From Microvirga sp. Mcv34 (GTDB taxonomy: Bacteria; Pseudomonadota; Alphaproteobacteria; Rhizobiales; Beijerinckiaceae): a DNA stretch of 60,689 bases. Location: assembly GCF_024519725.1 (NCBI RefSeq), contig NZ_JALJRK010000011.1, positions 1 to 60,689 of the forward strand. Direction: 5' to 3'. The position numbers and the translations under genes were made by a program. This document shows, piece by piece, positions 21,609 to 29,204 of the stretch. The notes beneath the pieces were generated by a model. The model did no database searches and was not told the origin of the DNA. It was given only the letters and a program-made list of their open reading frames with translations. Position 1 is the first letter of the stretch; every line of letters starts with the position of its first letter.

Positions 21609-22203
21609 CGCGTGCCTGCTGACCCTCGTGCTCGTCTCCGCCGCGCTCCCCTCGAGCGCGCAGGAGCCCGTGCGTCCCAAGGATTCCAAGGAACAGGCCC
21701 AGCCGCCCCGGCCGCGCCCCCGCGCGTCCACCCTGGACGAGCTGTTCGAGCGCCTGGGCAAAGCACAGTCCGAGCGCGAGGCGGAGGGCATCTCGTCCCT
21801 GATCGAGCGGCGCTTCTCCCGCTCCGGCTCCGATACGGCCGACCTTCTCCTCAGGCGCGCGGGCGAGGCTTACGGAAAGAAGGACTTTCCCCTCGCCATC
21901 GAGCTGATCGACCGGGTCCTTGTGCTCCAGCCCAACTGGGCGGAAGCCTGGTACAAGCGGGCGACGGTGTTCTACCAGCTCGACGATCCGGTGGGCGCCA
22001 TGGCCGACCTCAACCGGGCGATCAGGATCGAGCCCCGTCACTTCAATGCCTGGACCGGGCTTGGCCACATCCTCATGGCCTCCGACGACAAGGTGCACGC
22101 GCTCCAGGCCTATCGCCGGGTGCTCGCGATCAACCCGCAGATGTCCGACGTGAAGACCATCGTGAACCGCCTCGGCCCGGAGGTTGACGGGCAGGATCTC
22201 TAA
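21598..22203 (+). CDS. Periplasmic tetratricopeptide-repeat protein
   Basis: The 201-residue product has a signal peptide (cut near PSSAQE, residue 23) and tetratricopeptide repeats at about residues 75-190. The WAEAWYKRATVFYQLDDPVGAMADLNRAI and FNAWTGLGHILMASDDKVHALQAYRRVL units are clear. It should mediate protein-protein contacts in the periplasm. The ATG lies inside the right arm of the rpmJ terminator, with no separate Shine-Dalgarno sequence. The only nearby alternative (GTG at 21628) would truncate the signal peptide. A hydrolase gene follows 15 bases after the stop. Confidence 0.82.
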   Translation: MRFFACLLTLVLVSAALPSSAQEPVRPKDSKEQAQPPRPRPRASTLDELFERLGKAQSEREAEGISSLIERRFSRSGSDTADLLLRRAGEAYGKKDFPLAIELIDRVLVLQPNWAEAWYKRATVFYQLDDPVGAMADLNRAIRIEPRHFNAWTGLGHILMASDDKVHALQAYRRVLAINPQMSDVKTIVNRLGPEVDGQDL

Positions 22204-22218
22204 ATCCACGTTGCAGGG

Positions 22219-23223
22219 ATGTCCCTGCTCCTCGTTCTCGCCGTTCCGCTCTCGCTCCTGACCCTGGGAGCGGCGTTCACCTATATCTATGCGTGGTCCA
22301 TCGAGCGGCGCTTTCCGCCGACCGGCCGGTTCGTCACGGTCGAGGGTTCGAGGCTGCATTACCGGGAGGAGGGGCCTCGCGACGGGGCGGCCCGCGGGAC
22401 GATCGTGCTCCTGCACGGGGCATCGTCCAACCTGGTCGAATCCATGCTGGGCCTGGGCCGGGCGCTGTCGCGGCGCTACCGGGTCCTCGCCTTCGACCGT
22501 CCCGGCCATGGCTGGAGCACGCGAGGACCGGGCCTGGGTGAGGCCGAGCCCGCCCGTCAGGCGGCGCTGATCGCTGGCGCGCTGCGGCAGATGGGCGTCC
22601 GGGACGCGGTGGTGGTGGGCCATTCCTGGTCGGGGACGATCGTGCCCCATTTCGCCCTCGACCATACGGACGTCACCGGCGCGATCTTCGTCCTGTCCGG
22701 GATCACGTCTCCCTGGCCCGGGGGCTATATCGGCTGGTACCGGCGCCTGATCGATTCCCGAGCCGGGTGGCTGATGATGCGCACCCTGGCCGTGCCGGTT
22801 CTGCTCGTCCTGCGGCCTTGGATGAAGAGCAAGACCTTCCGGCCGCAGCCGGCCCCGCCCGGCATCGTCAGGGAGGGCTTCATCCCCTTGGCTTTCCGGC
22901 CCCATGCCTATGAGGCCAACATGCAGGATTTCGCCGTCATGTACGATGCTGTCCTGCGGCAGAGCGCGCGCTATGGGGAGATCCTGATGCCCGTGACGGT
23001 CGTGGCCGGCGACCGGGACGAGATCGTCTGGAGCGATCTCCACAGCCTCTCCTTCGCCCGGGCGGTGCCGGGTGCGGAGCTGATCCTCATGCCCGGCATC
23101 GGCCACATGCCGCAATATGCGGACCAGGCGACGGTCCTCGCGGCCATCGAGGCTCTGGCCGAACGGGGGGGTTCGTCAGCTGATTCCGTGCCCATCGAGG
23201 GGAGGAGCGGCGTGACCGGGTGA
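22219..23223 (+). CDS. Alpha/beta hydrolase with N-terminal membrane anchor
   Basis: The 334-residue product has an N-terminal hydrophobic helix (residues 2-27) and an alpha/beta-hydrolase domain: LLHGASSN near 64, FDRPGHGWS near 92, nucleophile Ser136 in VVGHSWSGT, Asp in VAGDRDEIVW and His in GIGHMPQY. The substrate is not evident. It starts 15 bases after the TPR gene and is probably co-transcribed with it. Confidence 0.88.
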   Translation: MSLLLVLAVPLSLLTLGAAFTYIYAWSIERRFPPTGRFVTVEGSRLHYREEGPRDGAARGTIVLLHGASSNLVESMLGLGRALSRRYRVLAFDRPGHGWSTRGPGLGEAEPARQAALIAGALRQMGVRDAVVVGHSWSGTIVPHFALDHTDVTGAIFVLSGITSPWPGGYIGWYRRLIDSRAGWLMMRTLAVPVLLVLRPWMKSKTFRPQPAPPGIVREGFIPLAFRPHAYEANMQDFAVMYDAVLRQSARYGEILMPVTVVAGDRDEIVWSDLHSLSFARAVPGAELILMPGIGHMPQYADQATVLAAIEALAERGGSSADSVPIEGRSGVTG

Positions 23224-23239
23224 GACCTTCCCGTGACGG

Positions 23240-23372
23240 CTGGCCTTGAGCCAGGCGCGTCATTGTCGTCCCCGGCGAGCCTAAGGCGAGGGAAGTAGAT
23301 CCACGATCACGCTCGGCGCTATGGATTCCCTTCCCCTCCGCTACGCTCCGGCCGGGAATGACACTGGTGGTG
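23240..23372. repeat. Dispersed-type intergenic repeat between hydrolase and pyk
   Basis: The left part (GTCATTGTCGTCCCCGGCGAG...) and the right part (...CGGCCGGGAATGAC) are imperfect inverted copies around a core containing GTAGATCCACGATCAC and GCTATGGATTCCC. This layout is typical of the GTCATTCCCGG-type repeats scattered between genes in many alphaproteobacteria. It lies between convergent genes. Confidence 0.55.
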
Positions 23373-23392
23373 CGGAAAGCCGGACGCGCACG

Positions 23393-24835
23393 TCAGGCCT
23401 GAGCGGCGTGCTCCTGATTGACGAAAGCGATGCGTACCATGTTGGTGGCGCCGGGGGTGCCGAAGGGCATGCCGGCCACGATGATGATACGCTCGCCGAT
23501 GGCCGAGTAGCCTTCGCGCACGGCGAACTTGCAGGCGCGGAACGCCATGTCGTCGATGTCGCTGGCGTCCTTGGTGCGGATCGAGTGCACGCCCCAGACC
23601 AGCGCGAGGCGCCGGGCGGTGTTCACGCTCGGCGTCAGCGCGACGACCGTTGAGTTCGGCCGCTCGCGGGCGATGCGGAACGCCGTCGAGCCCGAGAAGG
23701 TCCAGGCCGCCACCGTCTTGATGTTGAGCGTATCGGCGATCTGGTGCGAGGCCGCCGCGATGGCGTCCGATCCGGTGGCTTCCGGCTCCGCGTTCAGGGT
23801 GCGCATGATCGACCAGTAGTTCTGGTCCTGCTCCACCTCTTCGGCGATCCGGCTCATGGTGGCCACCGCGTCGACCGGGTACTGGCCCGAGGCGCTCTCA
23901 GCCGAGAGCATCACCGCGTCCGCGCCGTCATAGACGGCGGTCGCCACGTCGGAGACTTCCGCGCGGGTCGGGACCGGCGAGGTGATCATGGATTCCAGCA
24001 TCTGGGTCGCCACCACCACGGGCTTGCCCAGCTTGCGGGCCGTGCGGACGATGCGCTTCTGGATGCCCGGCACCTTCTCCAGCGGCATCTCCACGCCGAG
24101 ATCGCCGCGCGCGACCATGACCGCGTCGGAGATCTCCATGATCTCGTCGAGGCGGGTGATGGCCTGGGGCTTCTCGAGCTTCGACATCACGAGCGCGCGG
24201 CCGCGGGCGACCTTTTTCACCTCGGCCACGTCCTCGGGACGCTGCACGAAGGACAGGGCGATCCAGTCCACGCCGGCATCGAGGGCCGCTTCGAGATCCG
24301 AGCGGTCCTTCTCGGTCATGGCCGCGACGGGAATCGTCGTGTCGGGCAGGCTGACGCCCTTGCGGTTCGAGATCTTACCGGCGACTTCCACCGTCGTTGT
24401 GGCCGAGCCCTGCTTCACGCTCTTCACGCGCAGCCGCAGCTTGCCGTCGTCGATCAGCACCGTGTGGCCGGGCTCGAGGGATGACAGGATCTCCGGATGG
24501 GGCAGATGCACGCGGCTCTTGGTGCCCGGCGTCTTGTCGGCATCGAGCGTGAAGCTCTGGCCCTGCACCAGCATGGCGCTGTCGCCCTCGAAGGCCCCCA
24601 CGCGCAGCTTCGGACCCTGCAGGTCGGCGAGGATGGCGATAGGACGCTTGAACCGGGCCTCGACGGAGCGGATCATCTCGACCCGCTCCTTAAGCTTCTC
24701 GCGGGGCAGGTGGCTCATGTTGAGGCGGAAGACGTCGGCGCCGGCCTCGAACAGCTTGGCGATCATCTCCGGATTCTCGGAAGCCGGGCCCAAGGTTGCT
24801 AGGATCTTCGTGCGCCTGTCGCGTCTCATCGTCAT
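23393..24835 (-). CDS. pyk: Pyruvate kinase
   Basis: The 480-residue product is a full-length pyruvate kinase: RTKILATLGPAS at the N-terminus, the nucleotide/substrate region ILADLQGPKLRVG near 68, MSKLEKPQA near 218, the catalytic MVARGDLGVEMP near 235, and TRAEVSDVATAVYDGADAVMLSAES near 286. It transfers phosphate from PEP to ADP at the end of glycolysis. Its ATG overlaps the stop of a DUF1036 gene by four bases, so the two form an operon. Confidence 0.97.
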   Translation of the reverse strand: MTMRRDRRTKILATLGPASENPEMIAKLFEAGADVFRLNMSHLPREKLKERVEMIRSVEARFKRPIAILADLQGPKLRVGAFEGDSAMLVQGQSFTLDADKTPGTKSRVHLPHPEILSSLEPGHTVLIDDGKLRLRVKSVKQGSATTTVEVAGKISNRKGVSLPDTTIPVAAMTEKDRSDLEAALDAGVDWIALSFVQRPEDVAEVKKVARGRALVMSKLEKPQAITRLDEIMEISDAVMVARGDLGVEMPLEKVPGIQKRIVRTARKLGKPVVVATQMLESMITSPVPTRAEVSDVATAVYDGADAVMLSAESASGQYPVDAVATMSRIAEEVEQDQNYWSIMRTLNAEPEATGSDAIAAASHQIADTLNIKTVAAWTFSGSTAFRIARERPNSTVVALTPSVNTARRLALVWGVHSIRTKDASDIDDMAFRACKFAVREGYSAIGERIIIVAGMPFGTPGATNMVRIAFVNQEHAAQA

Positions 24836-25293
24836 GGCCCCCCTGGCCGGTTCGTTTCGGTGAGCTGGATCGTCCAGCTCTTCTGTTCACCTGTGTCGAC
24901 TTCGAAGAAGCCGCTGCGATCAAAGCCTCTGGCGAGGCAATCCTCCGTTCCGCGAATCGTGAACTCGCGCTCCCGGGTGCACATGAAGGAGCGTCCGCTC
25001 CATTCGCCGCCCCGGTCGTAATCGATGGCATAGATATAATAGAAGCGTCCGCCGAGCTGCCCCTTGAGCAGTGTCTCGCAGGCGCGCGAGGTGAGATTCC
25101 ACCAGCCTTCAGTCACCCACCCTTGCGCGTCCCGGTACCCGAGCGCGATCCCGACCCGGCTCGACGTCATGTTGCACAGGCGAAGGTCCGCCTTCGCGGG
25201 CGATGCGGCCAGAAGGCACCCGCTGGCGAGGAACGCTGCGAGTGCAAGGCTTCGCCGCCAGCGAGGAGACGATGTGAGGAGAGCGGCCTTCAT
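24832..25293 (-). CDS. DUF1036 secreted protein
   Basis: The 153-residue product has a signal peptide (cut near SPAKADLRLC, residue 35) and a DUF1036 domain: LRLCNMTSSRVGIALGYRD, EGWWNL, CETLL, and YYIYAIDYDRGGEW. Cysteines at LRLCN, RACE, FMCT and EDCLARGF suggest disulfides in the periplasm. The function of this family is unknown. It overlaps pyk by four bases, a linkage often seen in this order. Confidence 0.88.
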   Translation of the reverse strand: MKAALLTSSPRWRRSLALAAFLASGCLLAASPAKADLRLCNMTSSRVGIALGYRDAQGWVTEGWWNLTSRACETLLKGQLGGRFYYIYAIDYDRGGEWSGRSFMCTREREFTIRGTEDCLARGFDRSGFFEVDTGEQKSWTIQLTETNRPGGP

Positions 25294-25496
25294 GGATGCG
25301 GTATGATCGAATCGAAAGGAATGAAATCGCACAATGCGGTGAGAACTATGTCGAATCGTTGTCTGCCAGAAGTGTAGCCGGAGCAAGACTTTACAGCAGG
25401 CGCGTTGCAGTTTTTGCAGACCGCATCGCCTTTACAACACTCCGGGGCCACTTTGGAATGGGCATTGCTCTCCATTTCCCCTCCATAGGGATAGGG

Positions 25497-26435
25497 CTAA
25501 CCGGCCGGTGCATCGGCCTTGGGCCGCGCGATCCAGATGCCGAACAGGATCAAGGCGCCGCCGACGCTCTGCACCAGCGTCAGCTCCTCGCCGAGAATCG
25601 CCCAGCCGAATAGCGCTGCGGCAATCGCTTCCAGGAAAATCACCAGCGAAGAGAACACCGCCGGCAGCCGCCCGAGCGCGATGGCGAGAAGCCCTTGTCC
25701 GCCCGCATGGCTGACATAGGACATGGCGAGAAGCGCCGCGATGCCTTGAGCGGTCTGCGGGATCACCCGCGTGTCGAAGAGAAGCGCGATGACCAGAAGG
25801 ATCGCCGAGGTGATGAGCCCAGCCTCGAACGTCACCCGCGCGGCACCGGCCGTCTTGCGCGCCCGGCTGGCGGCCAGAAAATACATGCCGAAGAAGAAGG
25901 CCGTGGCGAGGCCGTAAAGATCGCCTTCGATCCGGGCGGGATCTGCCTTGAGGCTCTGCCCGATCAAGGCCGCGCCGCCAAGAAGACAAAGGCCAAGGCC
26001 CATGAAGGTCCCCCGAGAGACTCGCTGCCTGAACACGAGCCAGACGGTCAGCACGACGAAGAGCGGCGCCATGGTGGCGAAGAAGGTGGCGTTCGCCACC
26101 GTCGTCTTGAGGATCGCCAAGTGCCAGAAGAAGAGGTCACCGGCGAAGACGATGCCCCCGAGGATGCTCGCCTTGGAAAACCGGATTATCGGCGTCCCGG
26201 CGGGCGCGCGCTTCTCCTCGATTCGCATCCAGGCATAGAGCAGGGGCAGGCAGAGCGAGACGCGCCAGAAGGCACTGGCGAAGGGCCCCACATCCGCCGG
26301 CGCCCCGTCCATGCTGGCGGAGGCGAAACGCACGAAGATCGGGGAAATCCCCATGGCGACGGCGCCGAGACACAGCGCGGCAAAGGCGGAGGTCAAGCCC
26401 GGCTCGAGCCGGGCCGTTGTGGATGTAGAGGGCAT
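25497..26435 (-). CDS. EamA/DMT family transporter
   Basis: The 312-residue product has about ten hydrophobic segments arranged as two EamA repeats (the second starts near residue 165), as in drug/metabolite transporters of the RhaT/YdcZ superfamily. The substrate cannot be assigned. It is divergent from the N-formylglutamate amidohydrolase gene at 26546, separated by about 110 bases. Confidence 0.9.
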   Translation of the reverse strand: MPSTSTTARLEPGLTSAFAALCLGAVAMGISPIFVRFASASMDGAPADVGPFASAFWRVSLCLPLLYAWMRIEEKRAPAGTPIIRFSKASILGGIVFAGDLFFWHLAILKTTVANATFFATMAPLFVVLTVWLVFRQRVSRGTFMGLGLCLLGGAALIGQSLKADPARIEGDLYGLATAFFFGMYFLAASRARKTAGAARVTFEAGLITSAILLVIALLFDTRVIPQTAQGIAALLAMSYVSHAGGQGLLAIALGRLPAVFSSLVIFLEAIAAALFGWAILGEELTLVQSVGGALILFGIWIARPKADAPAG

Positions 26436-26545
26436 AAGCGTCGTGAAAGTGTGTTGCGCGGATCGCCGCGTTGTCAGGGTCGGGGGCGCACGTTAAGGCT
26501 TTTCGTCTGCCGTTCAATCCATCCTGTCGAAATCCATCCTCCGCC

Positions 26546-27385
26546 ATGTCCGCTTCCGCCGCTCTCGCGCTCGACGATCCGTCCCGTGAACCCCATCCCG
26601 TGGAGATCGTCCCCGGCTCCATCGAATCGGGAATCCTGATCCTGTGTGACCACGCCTCTAATACAGTCCCGCCGGATCTGGGCGATCTGGGGCTGCCGGA
26701 ATCCGAGTTCGAGCGCCACATCGCCTACGACATCGGGGCTGCCGCCGTGACCCGCTCCCTGGCCGGGCATTTGGGCGCTCCGGCGATCCTGACGCAGTTC
26801 TCGCGCCTCATCATCGACCCCAACCGGGGCCGGGACGATCCGACCCTGGTCATGCGCCTGTCGGACGGCGCGGTGGTGCCGGGCAACGCCCGGGTCGACG
26901 AGGCCGAGGTCCAGCGGCGCATCGCCCGTTTCTACGATCCCTATGATCATGCCATCGCGGATGCGATCCACAGGGCCATGGCGGCGGGCCATCCGCCGGT
27001 GGTGGTGACGGTCCACAGCTTCACGCCGATCTGGCGCGGCTGGGCCCGTCCCTGGCACGTGGGCATCCTGTGGGACGCGGACGATCGCTTCGCCAGGCCG
27101 CTCCTCGAGGGACTCACGGCCGAGGACGGACTCGTCGTCGGCGACAACGAGCCTTATGATGGAGCGCTGGCGGGCGACACGGTCGACCGGCACGCCACGA
27201 TCCGGGGCCTCGCCAACGCGCTCATCGAGATCCGGCAGGACCTGATCGCGTCGGACGAGGGCGCCGAGGAATGGGCCGGGCGCTTCGCCCGGCTGCTCAA
27301 GCCGCTCGCCGGCCGGCCGGAACTGCGGGCGCCAAAAATCTTCGGGACCCGCACGCGCGACCGTCTGCGCCAGCACGGAGGGTAA
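26546..27385 (+). CDS. N-formylglutamate amidohydrolase family protein (copy 2)
   Basis: The 279-residue product shows LILCDHASNTVPPDL near residue 30, RLIIDPNRGRDDPTL near 87 and VVTVHSFTPIWRG near 150, the metal-binding signatures of the family. It differs clearly from copy 1 at 19771. The ATG at 26546 is preceded by a CCTCCG sequence and not by a good ribosome binding site, so the start is provisional. DUF1244 starts four bases after its stop. Confidence 0.87.
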   Translation: MSASAALALDDPSREPHPVEIVPGSIESGILILCDHASNTVPPDLGDLGLPESEFERHIAYDIGAAAVTRSLAGHLGAPAILTQFSRLIIDPNRGRDDPTLVMRLSDGAVVPGNARVDEAEVQRRIARFYDPYDHAIADAIHRAMAAGHPPVVVTVHSFTPIWRGWARPWHVGILWDADDRFARPLLEGLTAEDGLVVGDNEPYDGALAGDTVDRHATIRGLANALIEIRQDLIASDEGAEEWAGRFARLLKPLAGRPELRAPKIFGTRTRDRLRQHGG

Positions 27386-27389
27386 GGCC

Positions 27390-27695
27390 ATGAAGGATAT
27401 CGACGCGAAAACCCAGATGGAACTAGAGGCCGCGGCCTTCCGCAGGCTCGTCGAGCACCTGCGGGAGCGGACCGACGTCCAGAACATCGATCTCATGAAT
27501 CTGGCGGGGTTCTGCCGGAACTGCCTGTCCAATTGGCTGAAGGAGGCTGCCGACGAGAGAGGCCTCGCCCTCTCCAAGGAGGAGAGCCGAACCCATGTCT
27601 ACGGCATGCCCTACGAGGAGTGGAAGGAGCGCCACCAGCGCGAGGCCTCTTCCGCCCAGATTACCGATTTTGAGAAAACGAAGCCCGGGCATTAA
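27390..27695 (+). CDS. DUF1244 family small protein
   Basis: The 101-residue product has the DUF1244 signature LMNLAGFCRNCLSNWLKEAA at about residues 36-55 and ends with YGMPYEEWKERHQ. The CRNC pair could bind metal, but no function is known. GGAGGG precedes the start, and the gene follows copy 2 of the amidohydrolase by four bases, so they are probably co-transcribed. Confidence 0.9.
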   Translation: MKDIDAKTQMELEAAAFRRLVEHLRERTDVQNIDLMNLAGFCRNCLSNWLKEAADERGLALSKEESRTHVYGMPYEEWKERHQREASSAQITDFEKTKPGH

Positions 27696-27756
27696 AACCG
27701 CTTCAACCAAATGGCCATAACACTGGCACCAACACCACAATTAAGGGGCTTCCCTC

Positions 27757-28014
27757 ATGGATGACGCAGCTTTCAACACCGAATCCGTCGCAGCCGACCA
27801 GCTGAAGGCCTTCATCGAGCGCATCGAGCGCCTCGAAGAGGAAAAGGCCGGCATCGCCGGCGACATCAAGGACGTCTATGCCGAGGCCAAGGGCAACGGC
27901 TTCGACACCAAGGTCCTGCGCAAGATCGTTTCAATTCGGAAGAAGGACTACGCCGAGCGCCAGGAGGAGGAGGCGATCCTCGAACTCTACATGCAGGCCC
28001 TGGGGATGGTCTAA
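27757..28014 (+). CDS. gapR: GapR-family nucleoid protein (DUF2312/UPF0335)
   Basis: The 85-residue protein is a GapR/UPF0335 member: [51 protein letters not shown] covers residues 14-64. In Caulobacter, GapR is an essential nucleoid-associated dimer or tetramer that binds AT-rich, overtwisted DNA ahead of the replisome and RNA polymerase. The N-terminal half is a predicted coiled coil. It stands alone after DUF1244 and ends in a strong terminator. Confidence 0.93.
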   Translation: MDDAAFNTESVAADQLKAFIERIERLEEEKAGIAGDIKDVYAEAKGNGFDTKVLRKIVSIRKKDYAERQEEEAILELYMQALGMV

Positions 28015-28040
28015 GGCCGTCCCGCCGTTCCGTCTTTTCA

Positions 28041-28074
28041 AAAGCCCCGTGGATCGATCCACGGGGCTTTTCTT
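28041..28074 (+). terminator. Terminator of gapR, a perfect 30-base palindrome
   Basis: Bases 28041-28070 are a perfect palindrome with arms AAAGCCCCGTGGATC and GATCCACGGGGCTTT, followed by TTCTT. It lies 27 bases after the gapR stop. Confidence 0.9.
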
Positions 28075-28104
28075 GTTTCAAGGAGCTGGCTCATCACCCT
28101 CTCA

Positions 28105-28150
28105 CCTCATCCTGAGGAGCAGCGCAGCTGCGCTGCTCCTCAGGATGAGG
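28105..28150. repeat. Perfect 46-base palindrome
   Basis: The left arm begins CCTCATCCTGAGGAGCAGCG and the right arm is its exact reverse complement, with no spacer (centre at 28127/28128). It resembles the CTCATCCTGAGG-type intergenic repeats of Rhizobiales. No T run follows, and it lies between gapR and the DUF1989 gene. Confidence 0.9.
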
Positions 28151-28295
28151 GCTCAGTTCAGCGCCTGCTCATAGCGGACTTCGAGGATGAGGGTACAGGG
28201 AACGTTCCCCCGGCCGATCAGCCATGCATCCTTCCCGCTCGCGCGCCGGGCTCTGGTTGCCTATAAGGAACTAACCACGAAAGCTGGAGAAACGC

Positions 28296-29156
28296 ATGAA
28301 GCTCGCCCGGGACCAAGTGTCGGAACCTCTCGACGCGCAGGCGCGCCGGAACATCGCTCCCGTCATCTGCTATCCGGTCGAGACCCTGCCGCGGCCCGAT
28401 CTCGCCGCCTACCAGGCCGCTCGCGAAGGCTGGGAGAAGATCGACGAGGTCGTGGTGCCGCCCCGGGACGCGCGCTGCTTCACCGTGCCGGCCGGCTGCT
28501 TCTTCCGGATCGTCAGCATCGAGGGGCCCCAGGTGGGCGATCTCAATCTCTGGTCGGCACACGATCTGAACGAGCGCTTCTTCTCCGGCAAGACCAGGGC
28601 CCTCAACGGCACGCATGTGTCGACCGGCGACCAGCTCTGGTCGTCCCTGCCGTATCTGCGCCCGATGGCGACGATCACCCACGACACCCTCGACTGGTAC
28701 GGCTTCGACGAGTTCGGCGGCTCGGTGCACGACGTGATCGGCACGCGCTGCGATCCCTACACCCATCGCCTGCTCTCGGGACAGGATTATCACCATTGCT
28801 GCCATTCCAACCTGACCCGGGCGCTCGCCCATCGGTTGGAGCGGCCCAAGGACGAGGTCGAGCCGGCGGTGCACGACGTGCTCAACGTCTTCATGTGCAC
28901 CGGCTTCACGCGCGACACCGGGCAGTACTTCATGAAGGCGAGCCCCGTGCGGCCGGGCGATTACCTGGAGTTCTTCGCCGAGATCGACCTGCTGGGCGCG
29001 CTCTCCGCCTGTCCCGGTGGGGATTGCAGCGCGGAGCATTCGAGCGATACGGCGGCCTGCCATCCGCTCCTGGTGGAAGTCTATCGTCCCAAGGCGCCGC
29101 CGCAGGGCTGGACCTCTCCGGCGCCCAACGCCTATGGGCGCCAGCACGGGGAGTGA
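28296..29156 (+). CDS. DUF1989 / urea carboxylase-associated family protein
   Basis: The 286-residue product contains FTVPAGCFFRIVSIEGPQVGDLNLWSAHDLNERF (about residues 63-96), the DUF1989 signature, and later GSVHDVIGTRCDPYT and VLNVFMCTGFTRDTGQYFMKAS. Family members accompany urea carboxylase or aminomethyltransferase-like genes in other bacteria and are implicated in guanidine or urea metabolism. None of those partners is in this window. The histidine- and cysteine-rich stretches HHCCHSN and CPGGDCSAEHSS suggest metal binding. The specific role is unknown. Confidence 0.85.
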   Translation: MKLARDQVSEPLDAQARRNIAPVICYPVETLPRPDLAAYQAAREGWEKIDEVVVPPRDARCFTVPAGCFFRIVSIEGPQVGDLNLWSAHDLNERFFSGKTRALNGTHVSTGDQLWSSLPYLRPMATITHDTLDWYGFDEFGGSVHDVIGTRCDPYTHRLLSGQDYHHCCHSNLTRALAHRLERPKDEVEPAVHDVLNVFMCTGFTRDTGQYFMKASPVRPGDYLEFFAEIDLLGALSACPGGDCSAEHSSDTAACHPLLVEVYRPKAPPQGWTSPAPNAYGRQHGE

Positions 29157-29176
29157 GAAATCCTGCAGCTCAAACG

Positions 29177-29202
29177 AAAAGGGCCCCTCGTGGGGCCCTT
29201 TT
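29177..29202. terminator. Bidirectional terminator between DUF1989 and DUF882 genes
   Basis: AAAAGGGCCCC and GGGGCCCTTTT form an 11-base stem with a 4-base loop between convergent genes, with A/T runs on both sides so it can serve both strands. Confidence 0.85.
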
Positions 29203-29204
29203 CC

